Below are positions 6,942 to 14,839 of a stretch of 18,629 bases of DNA, piece by piece. The stretch comes from Lentisphaeria bacterium UBA1791. Its GTDB lineage: Bacteria > Verrucomicrobiota > Lentisphaeria > Victivallales > Victivallaceae. The position numbers were made by a program, and so were the translations under genes. The notes below the pieces were generated by a model. It saw nothing but the letters and a program-made list of their open reading frames with translations, made no database searches and was not told where the DNA came from. The first letter of the stretch is position 1. Each line of letters starts with the position of its first letter. Where the stretch lies: positions 1 through 18,629 of the forward strand of contig DCFZ01000001.1 in NCBI GenBank assembly GCA_002314455.1, written 5' to 3'.

Positions 6942-8207
6942 GTGAACCGTTTTGTCAAAAAAAATCAGGCGTTGGTCGCGGTGCTCGCGGTTGCCGCAGT
7001 GATCGCTTTCGGACTGTTGGTCTACAGCGGCTATCTCGTTTTCAAGGTAATCGCTTCCAATTCCAAGATCGAGGAATTTGCCAAGAGTATCCGCACCTTG
7101 AACAATGCGACGCCGCACCCCGTGGTGGAAAACCGGAAACCGATTCAGCAAGACGCCGTCACCTATCGGCAGGCCGCAGAGAAATTTCAGCCGTATTTCG
7201 GCAATCCCTATCAGTACGCCGCAGATCGCTTTTTGATGGTCTTGCTCGAGATCAAAGATGAAAAAGAGTTGCCGGAGCGTCGCGAGGAATTCATCGAAGA
7301 ATATCACAAAGAAGTCCCTGATGATCCCAACGCCAGCAGCAAATTCACCGAATTCCGCGAGCGCCATAATCTGAAAGGCGAGTGGAAAGCGGCGACCGAA
7401 GCTTTCAAAAAGGCCGTGCTCGAGGTTTCCCCCGATATGGAATTTGGCGGCGACGCCGACCGCTTCGCGTTGCTTGCGCTCGGCTTGCCCTACCGTATGT
7501 CCAACGTCGATATGATGTTGCGCTATTACGAAAACTGCCGCGAGCGTTTCAGCCGTCAGGTCGAAGTTCAGACCGGTGCGAAAAACTTCGGTTTTGCGTC
7601 TGAGTTTACGAAAAAATACACGATTGACGATTTCCAGTATCTCGTCTTTCACCTCGACGTCATCGGCGACATCGTGCGCCGGATGAAAGCGGCAAAGATC
7701 GGCTCGGTCAGCGAGTTCAAGATCGAAAACGGCGAAAACGCATTGAACGAAAGCCTGCCGCAAGTCGGTAGCGTCCGCGTGGCGCGTTACGTCTTTGAAG
7801 TCAACGGCAAACTTGATTCCATCCGCGAATTGGCGGCGCAACTTGCCGCCGCCAACAAGGAACATCGTTTCTACGTCATCCGGGCGATCGACATCTACGC
7901 CAACGACGCCGATTATCTGAAAGCCCGCGAGCGGATCAATCCGCAAGTCCGTCAGAATGAGGAATCGACGGAGGAGGAGTCCGCGAGCAAAAACAGCCGC
8001 AGAGCCAGAAGAGCAAGACAGCAGCAAAAGGCGCAGGAGGCTTTGGCGGACAAGCAAAAGCAAGAGGAAGAGGCATTGCGCCGGGCGGAGGAAAGTCTGC
8101 CTTTCCACCAGCGTCGCGACTACGGCAAAACGCTTTTCGGCGGCAACGAGGAATGCCGTGCGATTTTCGATGTTGAATACCTCATCACCGGCGATAACGC
8201 CAACTGA
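6942..8207 (+). CDS. Amuc_1100-like single-pass periplasmic protein (PilO position)
   Basis: This 421-residue protein has one N-terminal membrane helix (about 10-33), then a helical region and a periplasmic body. It lies between the PilM/N-like and PilP-like genes, where PilO sits in pilMNOPQ operons and where Amuc_1100 sits in Akkermansia. Shared features with Amuc_1100, from memory, are the anchor, the FQPYFGNP segment (compare its YKPFL), an internal FEVNGKLDSIRELAAQLAA helix and a final EECRAIFDVEYLI strand. It is about 100 residues longer than Amuc_1100. Much of the excess is a highly charged stretch (337-386) of E, K, R and Q. GGGGGA at 6931-6936 precedes the GTG start. The gene ends with tandem stops TGATAA. 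Confidence 0.75.
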   Translation: MNRFVKKNQALVAVLAVAAVIAFGLLVYSGYLVFKVIASNSKIEEFAKSIRTLNNATPHPVVENRKPIQQDAVTYRQAAEKFQPYFGNPYQYAADRFLMVLLEIKDEKELPERREEFIEEYHKEVPDDPNASSKFTEFRERHNLKGEWKAATEAFKKAVLEVSPDMEFGGDADRFALLALGLPYRMSNVDMMLRYYENCRERFSRQVEVQTGAKNFGFASEFTKKYTIDDFQYLVFHLDVIGDIVRRMKAAKIGSVSEFKIENGENALNESLPQVGSVRVARYVFEVNGKLDSIRELAAQLAAANKEHRFYVIRAIDIYANDADYLKARERINPQVRQNEESTEEESASKNSRRARRARQQQKAQEALADKQKQEEEALRRAEESLPFHQRRDYGKTLFGGNEECRAIFDVEYLITGDNAN

Positions 8208-8227
8208 TAAACGGGGGAGATACAGCC

Positions 8228-9397
8228 GTGGAACTGATCAAACGCCATTCTGAAAAAGTTATTCTGCTCGGGGTCCTGTTGTTTGTGATCCTGACGATGA
8301 GTTTTGCGATCTCTGCGATCAACGAAACGCATGAGATTTCCGACCGCAAGTTGGATCTGAAACCGATGAGCGTCGACTATCAGCAACAGGATCCGAACCA
8401 CTCGAAATTTCAGGTCGACGAACAGGTTCAGAAATCGTTGATCTACTGGCAGGCTTCCGGCGTGCGCAACGCCGCGACTTGCAGCAATCACTCCAGCGAC
8501 CTTGTGATCTTCCCCGGGATTGCGAAGTGCCCGCTCTGCGGCAAAATGATCCCCGGTTACTATTTTTCCGGCAAGGAATGTCCCGAGTGCGGCCAGGTGT
8601 TGCCGGAACCGGAGCGTCCGAAAAACGGCCGGTATGAACGAACTGAAGCCGACCAGGATGCGGACGGCATTCCCGATGAATGGGAAGTCCGGTACAACCT
8701 CAATCAGATCGATCCCGCGCACGCCTTGTTCGACGATGACGGCGACGGTTTCTCGAACTTGTACGAATACACTTGCAAGACGAAACCCAACGTGCCCCGC
8801 GATCATCCGCCGCTCTGGCACCGGATCGTTTTCACCAACGTCCACCTGAAACGGTTGCCCGCGAACCTCAAGACGCTGACGTTCAACAGCACCACCGGCG
8901 CGTGGAAAGCGCAGGTCGAATTGGATGGCAAAGGCACCCAGTTCTGGTACGTCGACAAGACTTATTCGATCGGCAGGCGTTCCTTCAAGGTCACTGCCAT
9001 GGATGAAGCCACGGTCACGTTGCAGGAGGTCAAAGGCGACAATCCCGAAACCATTACGATGCACGTCGGTCAGCCGACTTTCAGCAGCGACAAGCTCGCG
9101 GTGCTCGAGGACATCGCCGATCCCGCCTTCAAGATCGAAGTCCGCCCCGGCGACAAATTCACCGTCGGCAACGACGTCGTCGGCCGCGAAGAGTATCGGG
9201 TCCAATCTTTTGACGGCGAAAAGAAGGAAGTCGTCCTCGAAGCGTTGTCCCCCAACGCCCAAGATAAAACGGTTACGGTCGGGAGCGAAAGCAAAATTCC
9301 CGCCGATATGCGTGTGCAGAGCGGCATTGCCGAAGAAAGCGTGCCGCCGAGCGCCGAGCCCAATTCGAAAATCAACGAAAAACGTATGAAAAAATAA
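8228..9397 (+). CDS. Amuc_1099-like protein with zinc ribbon and calcium-type loops (PilP position)
   Basis: This 389-residue protein has one N-terminal membrane anchor (about 11-30) and an extracytoplasmic body. A four-cysteine zinc-ribbon pattern is present: CPLC (C101, C104), 13 residues, then CPEC (C118, C121). Two acidic loops follow, DQDADGIPDEWE (142-153) and DDDGDGFSNLYEY (169-181). They have the DxDxDG spacing of thrombospondin type 3 or EF-hand-like calcium sites, with the W-E / Y-E ending usual in such repeats. Two similar beta segments come next (about 239-281 and 308-352), each of the 'G-x-x-...-V-x-x-x-x-x-x-V-x-L' type seen in PilP. By place and architecture it is the Amuc_1099/PilP equivalent that would link the inner-membrane complex to the secretin. 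GGGGGAGA at 8213-8220 supports the GTG start. Confidence 0.75.
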   Translation: MELIKRHSEKVILLGVLLFVILTMSFAISAINETHEISDRKLDLKPMSVDYQQQDPNHSKFQVDEQVQKSLIYWQASGVRNAATCSNHSSDLVIFPGIAKCPLCGKMIPGYYFSGKECPECGQVLPEPERPKNGRYERTEADQDADGIPDEWEVRYNLNQIDPAHALFDDDGDGFSNLYEYTCKTKPNVPRDHPPLWHRIVFTNVHLKRLPANLKTLTFNSTTGAWKAQVELDGKGTQFWYVDKTYSIGRRSFKVTAMDEATVTLQEVKGDNPETITMHVGQPTFSSDKLAVLEDIADPAFKIEVRPGDKFTVGNDVVGREEYRVQSFDGEKKEVVLEALSPNAQDKTVTVGSESKIPADMRVQSGIAEESVPPSAEPNSKINEKRMKK

Positions 9398-9412
9398 AGT
9401 AGGGGGTTCCCA

Positions 9413-11887
9413 ATGAAAAGAGAACGAGCCGTTTCCCGACACTTGGCGACAGCGCTTGCGTTGTTGCTTTCACTGCCGGCTGTTGCGGAGGAAAAGAGTC
9501 AGGCCGGCGCCGAGGAGCGCAACGCCGCGGAAGTCCGCTTGGAGCAGGGCAAGACCCGCGAAAAGAGCCACCGCGAAAAATTGAATTCCGCTGACGAATT
9601 GCTGGGCAAGGGCGAATTCCGCGCCGCGCTCGAGATTGTGCGCGCGGTTTCCGCGGATCTCAAAAGAGAGCGTGCCGAAATGCGCGCTGAAGTGTGGACT
9701 TCGTTGCAGCACAAGGCTTTGGATCTCGATTACGAGATCCGTTTGGCGTGGTTCCGCAGTTTGATCGCCGATGCGCGCAATGCGGCGGGCGACGACCGTT
9801 ATCAGCAGGCGATCGAATTGGCGACGCAGGCGAAGCGGGTCCTTTCCGACGGCGACGATTCGGATTTCGGCAGCGAAAAACGCTCCGCCGACCGGCTGAT
9901 CGAGCAGTGCACCCGCAAAAAGCGCAACGCCGAACTCGACGACGCCAAAAACATCGACAAGTTTGAGCCGCAACTTGCCAAAGAGAAAAAACAGGTGCGT
10001 CAGCTGATGCTCGAAGCGCAGACTTTCATGCGCAACCGTCAGTTGCAGGAAGCGCAGAACCGCATCGAGCAGATTTTTCTGATCGATCCCTGCAACGCCG
10101 AAGCGATCGAGCTTGCCGGACGGCTCTACAATGAATTCTACGCATTCGGTTCCGCGCGTCGTCAGGCGGATCTCGAAGGCATGTACGCCAAGGCGGACTG
10201 GCAGTGGGCGGAACCCGTTTTCCCGCTGATCGCCGGTTCCAGCATGAATCAGGAGCAGGGGCACATCAAGAACAACGACAATGAGCGTCTCTTTTCCCGC
10301 ATGGACAACATCATCTTTCCGCAGGTCAACTACGTCGACGCCGATGTGAGCGCCGTGCTCGACGACCTTTCGGAACAGAGTGCGAACTACTCGCCGGATC
10401 ACCGTCCGGTGACCATCAGCAAGAGTTTCCCCGCCGGTTCCAACTGGAAGATTTCGCTGACGCTCAACAACGTCCCGATGAACGTCGTTTTGCGCTACAT
10501 CTGCCAGCAGACCGGGCTGAAATACCGCGTCGATGTCGACGGCATTCTGATCGGACCGGAAGTCGATGAAATGGTTTCGCGCCGCTTCACCGTGCCGTCG
10601 AGTTTGAGCAATTACGTCGCCCCCGACGCCGCTCCCGCCGCCAAGGATTCCGGCGATGACGCCGCAGCCGCCGCCGGCACCAAAAATGCGACCGAGGAAG
10701 ATTGGAAAAACTATTTCCGCGAACGCGGCATCAACTTCCCCGAAGGCAGCAAGATCAACTACTCCAGTCAGGCGAAAATGCTGATCGTCCGCAACACGCC
10801 GGAAAATCTGCAGCAGCTCGACACCTTGCTCCGCCAGCTGGAAACCGTTGCCAACAAGCCGCTCATCATGATCGAAGTCAAGTGCATCGAAGTCAAAGAG
10901 GAAGATTATCAGGAACTCGGCTTCGACTGGCAGCTCGGCAGTTCCTCCGAAAAATACGGCGTGCAAAACGGTATCGGTCACGGTCTTTACCTCGACCAGC
11001 GCACCGGCCAGACTTATCTGAAAGACGACAACAAGATCGGCTGGATCCTCAATCAGGGCATCAACGCCGTCGAAAAGAACGTCCTTTCCTCGATCCGCGG
11101 TTCCGACAACAGCGCGCTGATCGACAAACTCAACATTTTCCCCGCGCTCTGCGGTTCCGCACTGCCTTTCGGCTCGGACAACCCGCTGAACATTTCGCTC
11201 TCGGTCTACGCGCTCGATCAGAACGGCCGTACCGAAAACCTCGCCGCGCCCAAGGTCGTCACCAGCAATGACGTCGAAGCGGAAGTCAGCCTCGGCAAGA
11301 CCTACTACTTCCCCGACAGCTGGGATACCCTCGAAGTCGAGGTCGATACCGGCGATTCGACCACCAGCACCACCATCACGCCGCCGGTGCCGAACTTCCC
11401 CGAAGAAGGCACCCGCATCGGCGTCGGCTTCAAGGTCAAGCCGCAGGTGCTCGCCGACAACCGCACGATCCGTATGCACCTCGAACCCTCGATCAGCCAG
11501 TACCTCGGCGACGATCAGTACAATATGTATCTCTACTACGACAACTATCAAAACGGCGTGCCGGTTGCCGGTCAGATGCACATTCCCGGCGAGCGTTTCT
11601 CGATCTTCAAACCGATCATCGCCCGCCGCGAAATGGTCGTCGACGTCGACCTCGACAACGGCGAAACCGTCGTGCTCGGCGGTCTGGTTCAGAGCGATAC
11701 GACGTCGCGCGTCGACAAGGTGCCGTTGCTCGGCGATCTGCCGTTGCTCGGGCGCTTTTTCCAGTTGCAATCCGAGGATGCGGTCCGGACCAATATGCTC
11801 TTCTTTGTCACCGCGCGGCTCTTGAGCTACGACGGCGTGCCGATCGAACGTAACCAGACTCCGGGTGTTCCGGATTTCAACCGATAA
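9413..11887 (+). CDS. TPR-secretin, first copy (Amuc_1098-like, PilQ/GspD superfamily)
   Basis: This 824-residue protein forms, by family, the gated ring in the outer membrane of type IV pilus and type II secretion systems. A signal peptide (to about A25, ALA-type cut at AVAEE) is followed by TPR-like helices (about 55-250). An STN/N0-type domain (about 298-380) contains FPQVNYVDADVSAVLDDL and SLTLNNVPMNVVLRYIC. An Ala/Asp-rich linker (400-427) and a ring-building N-domain (about 430-478) come next. The secretin core (about 484-805) carries the usual block DNGETVVLGGL (748-758), the signature VPLLGDLPLLGRFFQ (770-784) and the final strand NMLFFVTARLL (794-804). The tail TPGVPDFNR follows. No lipobox is seen. 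It is preceded by AGGGGG at 9401-9406, 15 bases after the Amuc_1099-like gene. Confidence 0.93.
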   Translation: MKRERAVSRHLATALALLLSLPAVAEEKSQAGAEERNAAEVRLEQGKTREKSHREKLNSADELLGKGEFRAALEIVRAVSADLKRERAEMRAEVWTSLQHKALDLDYEIRLAWFRSLIADARNAAGDDRYQQAIELATQAKRVLSDGDDSDFGSEKRSADRLIEQCTRKKRNAELDDAKNIDKFEPQLAKEKKQVRQLMLEAQTFMRNRQLQEAQNRIEQIFLIDPCNAEAIELAGRLYNEFYAFGSARRQADLEGMYAKADWQWAEPVFPLIAGSSMNQEQGHIKNNDNERLFSRMDNIIFPQVNYVDADVSAVLDDLSEQSANYSPDHRPVTISKSFPAGSNWKISLTLNNVPMNVVLRYICQQTGLKYRVDVDGILIGPEVDEMVSRRFTVPSSLSNYVAPDAAPAAKDSGDDAAAAAGTKNATEEDWKNYFRERGINFPEGSKINYSSQAKMLIVRNTPENLQQLDTLLRQLETVANKPLIMIEVKCIEVKEEDYQELGFDWQLGSSSEKYGVQNGIGHGLYLDQRTGQTYLKDDNKIGWILNQGINAVEKNVLSSIRGSDNSALIDKLNIFPALCGSALPFGSDNPLNISLSVYALDQNGRTENLAAPKVVTSNDVEAEVSLGKTYYFPDSWDTLEVEVDTGDSTTSTTITPPVPNFPEEGTRIGVGFKVKPQVLADNRTIRMHLEPSISQYLGDDQYNMYLYYDNYQNGVPVAGQMHIPGERFSIFKPIIARREMVVDVDLDNGETVVLGGLVQSDTTSRVDKVPLLGDLPLLGRFFQLQSEDAVRTNMLFFVTARLLSYDGVPIERNQTPGVPDFNR

Positions 11888-11908
11888 TCAATTCCGGAGG
11901 CAAACATC

Positions 11909-14293
11909 ATGAAAAAACAACTGATCTACTCGATGCTGTTGGGGTCTGCGTCGCTTGCTGTGGCGGCGGGCGTTTCGCCGGAAGTGCAGAAGGAATTGGA
12001 TCGTCAGGAAACGCAAAAGACCATCGAGCGCACTGAGATGTACTATCAGGAATTTTCGCGCAACGCGGATCAATTGGTCCGCAAGGCGAACAACCTCTAC
12101 GCCGAAAAGCGCTATGAGGAAGCGATCAAGCTTTACATCGACGTCAAGCTGTTGCTCGAACCCCATGCGAACGCTCCCGTTTTCGCCCGTCAGATCGAAT
12201 TCTGCGACAAACAGATCGCCGATTGCTATTACAGCTGGGCGATGGATTCGATGGACGAAGCCGAGGATCTCGCCCAACAGCGTAATTTCGAAGAGGCGAT
12301 TTCTCTCTGCCGCAAGGCATTGAAATTCTGCCCCGAGCAGGCGACCGTCCTCGAAGAAAAGATCGCCTATCTGGAAAAACGCCGCGACCTCGCCATCGCC
12401 CGCGATGCCGTTTCGGAAACGACGCTTCTGCCCAATAAGGAAAATCAGGCGTATCAGGTCGAGATTCTGATGGAACAGGGCCGCCGCCTCGTCGCCGCCA
12501 AGGATTACAGCCGCGCGCTCCGCAAATTTCAGGAAGTGCTGTTGATCACGCCTTACCACTCCGGCGCGATGCAGAATATCCAGAGCATCAACCACCAGAT
12601 CGGCAAGCTCGGCTTGCAGCGCTATGTCGACACCCGTCGCGAGATGCTGATGGAAACCGAGTGGAAAGACGCGATCCCCTTCCGTCCCGACGCCAACAGC
12701 GAAGCGGCGGAAAACCTGCTCGAAGACGGCAAGCCGGTCGCCAAGGCGGTCTTGGACAATGCCGAGCTGAATCAGCGTTTGGAAAGCATCATCATTCCGC
12801 AGGTCAATTTCGCCGATGAGAACATCGTCGACGCGATCCGCTTCCTCGCGGAAAGTTCCGTGCAGTACGATCCGGAAAAGCGCGGCGTCAATTTCGTGCT
12901 CCGCCGTCCGGTGAAAGCGGTCGCCGCCAGCGACGCCAGCGCGCCCGCCGAAAACAGCGACGTTTACGTTTCGACCAACTCTTCCGGCAAGGATGCGTTG
13001 ACCGGCGACGAATTGCTCGACAAAAAGATCGACCTGAATATGGAAAACAAAACCCTGCTCGCGATCTTGCGTCAGCTCTGCCAAAAGGCGAATTTGCGTT
13101 ACCGCGTCGAAAAGTACGCCGTCATCATCGCGCCGCCCAACGTCGCGCTCGACGAATTGGAAGCGAAACTCTTTGCCGTCGACATCCCGCAGGGCGAAAA
13201 TGACGACAGCATCCGCGCCAAATGCGAGGCGTGCGGCATCACGTTCCCCGATGGCGCCAAGCTCTTTTACGACAACAAGATCAACCGTCTGGTCGCGATC
13301 AACACCGCCGAAAATTTGCGCATGATCGAAGAAAAGGTGTTGCCGCAGTACGACATCAAGACCCCGATGATCCAGATTATGATCAAATTCATCGAGATCT
13401 CGCAGAACGACCTCGACGAACTCGCCTTCAACTGGCAGTTCGGCTTGAACACCAATTCGGACCCCAACGGCGTCACCTGGAGCACCCGCAGCGACAGCAG
13501 CAACAGCTTGTTGCGCTACTACACGCCTGACAATATGGCAAACGAAGCGGCGGCGCCCTCGGTGCCGACCAACGACGCCAATCTGCAGTTCATCTGGCAG
13601 AACTCCGACGGTCTCAAGATCAGCGCGCAGATGTTCGCGCTCAACTGGGCGGACAGCACCGACATCCTCTATTCGCCCCGCGTCACCACGCTGGACAAGA
13701 CGACCGCGCACGTCGGTATGTACACCGAGCGTTACTTCCCGAAAGACTGGGAAATGCCCGACATCGAGTCGAGCGACGTTCAGAACGGTCTGCGTTTGAG
13801 CGACATCGACGCCCAGCCGTCGCTGGACAATCTGCAGAAACTGGGTCTTTCCTTTGACATCACGCCCGAGATCCGCGACCTGGAAAGCGGCCTGATCTAC
13901 GTGCCCGTCAAATTCCCGATCCGCTTGCTTTCGGGGTGGAAAACGTACGACGCCCGCAGTTACGGCAAGGATGGCGACGTCGACGGCGAATACTACCAAA
14001 TGCCGATTTTCGACGACCGGGAAGTCAACATGGAAGTGATGATCCGCGACGGCGAGACGCTCATTCTGTCGAGCGTGTCGACCGACGTTTCCCGCATCGT
14101 CCACGACAAGATTCCGCTGCTCGGCGACATTCCGCTGCTCGGGCGGCTTTTCCAGTCGCGTTACACCAAGTCCGAAAAGGGAAATCTGATGATCTTCCTC
14201 ACCTGCCGGCTGGTGAAATCCGACGGCACCGCCTACAATCCGGCGGCCTCCGATCGGAAGCGCGGACTTCCGAGTTTCGGACGTCAGGAATAA
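11909..14293 (+). CDS. TPR-secretin, second copy, diverged paralogue of the preceding gene
   Basis: This 794-residue protein has the same architecture as its neighbour: signal peptide (cut near AVAAG, residue 20), TPR-like helices (about 50-235), an STN/N0 domain with IIIPQVNFADENIVDAI (294-310) and an N-domain (about 432-480). The secretin core has the signature IPLLGDIPLLGRLFQ (735-749) and final strand NLMIFLTCRLV (759-769). Equivalent blocks align throughout (PQVNY/PQVNF, GINFPEG/GITFPDG, YYFPDSWD/RYFPKDWE), so the pair arose by tandem duplication. One difference stands out: the usual V-L-G-G-L after DGET is ILSSV here (718-722), losing both glycines. It has the best Shine-Dalgarno of the operon (GGAGG, 11896-11900). 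It is the last gene before the terminator. Confidence 0.93.
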   Translation: MKKQLIYSMLLGSASLAVAAGVSPEVQKELDRQETQKTIERTEMYYQEFSRNADQLVRKANNLYAEKRYEEAIKLYIDVKLLLEPHANAPVFARQIEFCDKQIADCYYSWAMDSMDEAEDLAQQRNFEEAISLCRKALKFCPEQATVLEEKIAYLEKRRDLAIARDAVSETTLLPNKENQAYQVEILMEQGRRLVAAKDYSRALRKFQEVLLITPYHSGAMQNIQSINHQIGKLGLQRYVDTRREMLMETEWKDAIPFRPDANSEAAENLLEDGKPVAKAVLDNAELNQRLESIIIPQVNFADENIVDAIRFLAESSVQYDPEKRGVNFVLRRPVKAVAASDASAPAENSDVYVSTNSSGKDALTGDELLDKKIDLNMENKTLLAILRQLCQKANLRYRVEKYAVIIAPPNVALDELEAKLFAVDIPQGENDDSIRAKCEACGITFPDGAKLFYDNKINRLVAINTAENLRMIEEKVLPQYDIKTPMIQIMIKFIEISQNDLDELAFNWQFGLNTNSDPNGVTWSTRSDSSNSLLRYYTPDNMANEAAAPSVPTNDANLQFIWQNSDGLKISAQMFALNWADSTDILYSPRVTTLDKTTAHVGMYTERYFPKDWEMPDIESSDVQNGLRLSDIDAQPSLDNLQKLGLSFDITPEIRDLESGLIYVPVKFPIRLLSGWKTYDARSYGKDGDVDGEYYQMPIFDDREVNMEVMIRDGETLILSSVSTDVSRIVHDKIPLLGDIPLLGRLFQSRYTKSEKGNLMIFLTCRLVKSDGTAYNPAASDRKRGLPSFGRQE

Positions 14294-14306
14294 TCCCGAA
14301 CCGATG

Positions 14307-14341
14307 GCGGCCGGCTTCAATCAAGCCGGTCGCTTTTTTTT
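14307..14341 (+). terminator. Intrinsic terminator of the tpiA-secG-pilus-like operon
   Basis: GCGGCCGGCTT at 14307-14317 pairs with AAGCCGGTCGC at 14323-14333. This is an 11 bp GC-rich stem with one G-U pair and a five-base loop, followed at once by eight T residues. It begins 14 bases after the second secretin gene and cleanly separates that operon from the release-factor-like gene. Confidence 0.93.
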
Positions 14342-14350
14342 GACGAGGTT

Positions 14351-14839
14351 GTGATTTTGTTGAAACGCGATGAGATTTTGCAAGCCGACGATGCCGCATT
14401 ATCGCAGCTTTGCGAACTGGATTTCTGCCGGGGCAGCGGTCCCGGCGGTCAGAAGCGCAACAAAAGTTCCAGCGCGGCACGCGTGCGGTTGATCGGTACG
14501 GAGCTCTGTGCCGAAGATTGCACCGAGCGCAGTCAGCACCGCAACCGCGCCAATGCGTTGCGCAAGTTGAAAATGGCGGTCGCATTCGCAATGCGCGAAA
14601 AATTTTCGCCGCCGTCGCGGAATGTTTGCGCCATCTCGAGTCCGGAATATCCGCTCTATGTCGCCAAACTTTTTGATGCGCTGGCGGAAAACGCGTGGAG
14701 CGTGCCCGGAAGTGCGCCGCAGCTGGGCGTGACGCCGACGGCGTTGCTCAAGATATTGTCGCGCGATGCGCAACTCTGGCAGGCGTTTTGCGCGCGCCGC
14801 GCCGAAGCCGGTTTACCCGCTCTGTCGCCGAGGAAATAG
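14351..14839 (+). CDS. Peptide chain release factor-like protein (GGQ domain only)
   Basis: This protein of about 160 residues has a class I release-factor catalytic domain: DFCRGSGPGGQKRNKSSSAARV at 24-45 contains the GGQ tripeptide (32-34) that triggers peptidyl-tRNA hydrolysis on the ribosome. The codon-recognition domains of RF1/RF2 are absent, as in ribosome-rescue factors such as ArfB. However, it lacks ArfB's long basic C-terminal tail and ends in a helical extension (about 85-160) with AENAWSVPGSAPQLGVTP. It is best called a release-factor-like protein; a rescue or ribosome-quality role is inference. The start is uncertain. GTG 14351 lies only two bases after GAGG (14345-14348), so the in-frame TTG at 14357, eight bases away, may be the true start. 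Its stop abuts the permease start. Confidence 0.82.
   Translation: MILLKRDEILQADDAALSQLCELDFCRGSGPGGQKRNKSSSAARVRLIGTELCAEDCTERSQHRNRANALRKLKMAVAFAMREKFSPPSRNVCAISSPEYPLYVAKLFDALAENAWSVPGSAPQLGVTPTALLKILSRDAQLWQAFCARRAEAGLPALSPRK

Noticed and set aside
4416..8108. A 1230-residue open frame on the minus strand
   Set aside because: It lies opposite four well-supported + strand genes with good ribosome binding sites and recognisable motifs. Its translation is rich in R, H, F and D without any domain I recognise, typical of the antisense of GC-rich genes. The same applies to the minus frames at 8120-9442, 9470-11770, 11888-14320 and 14813-16030.
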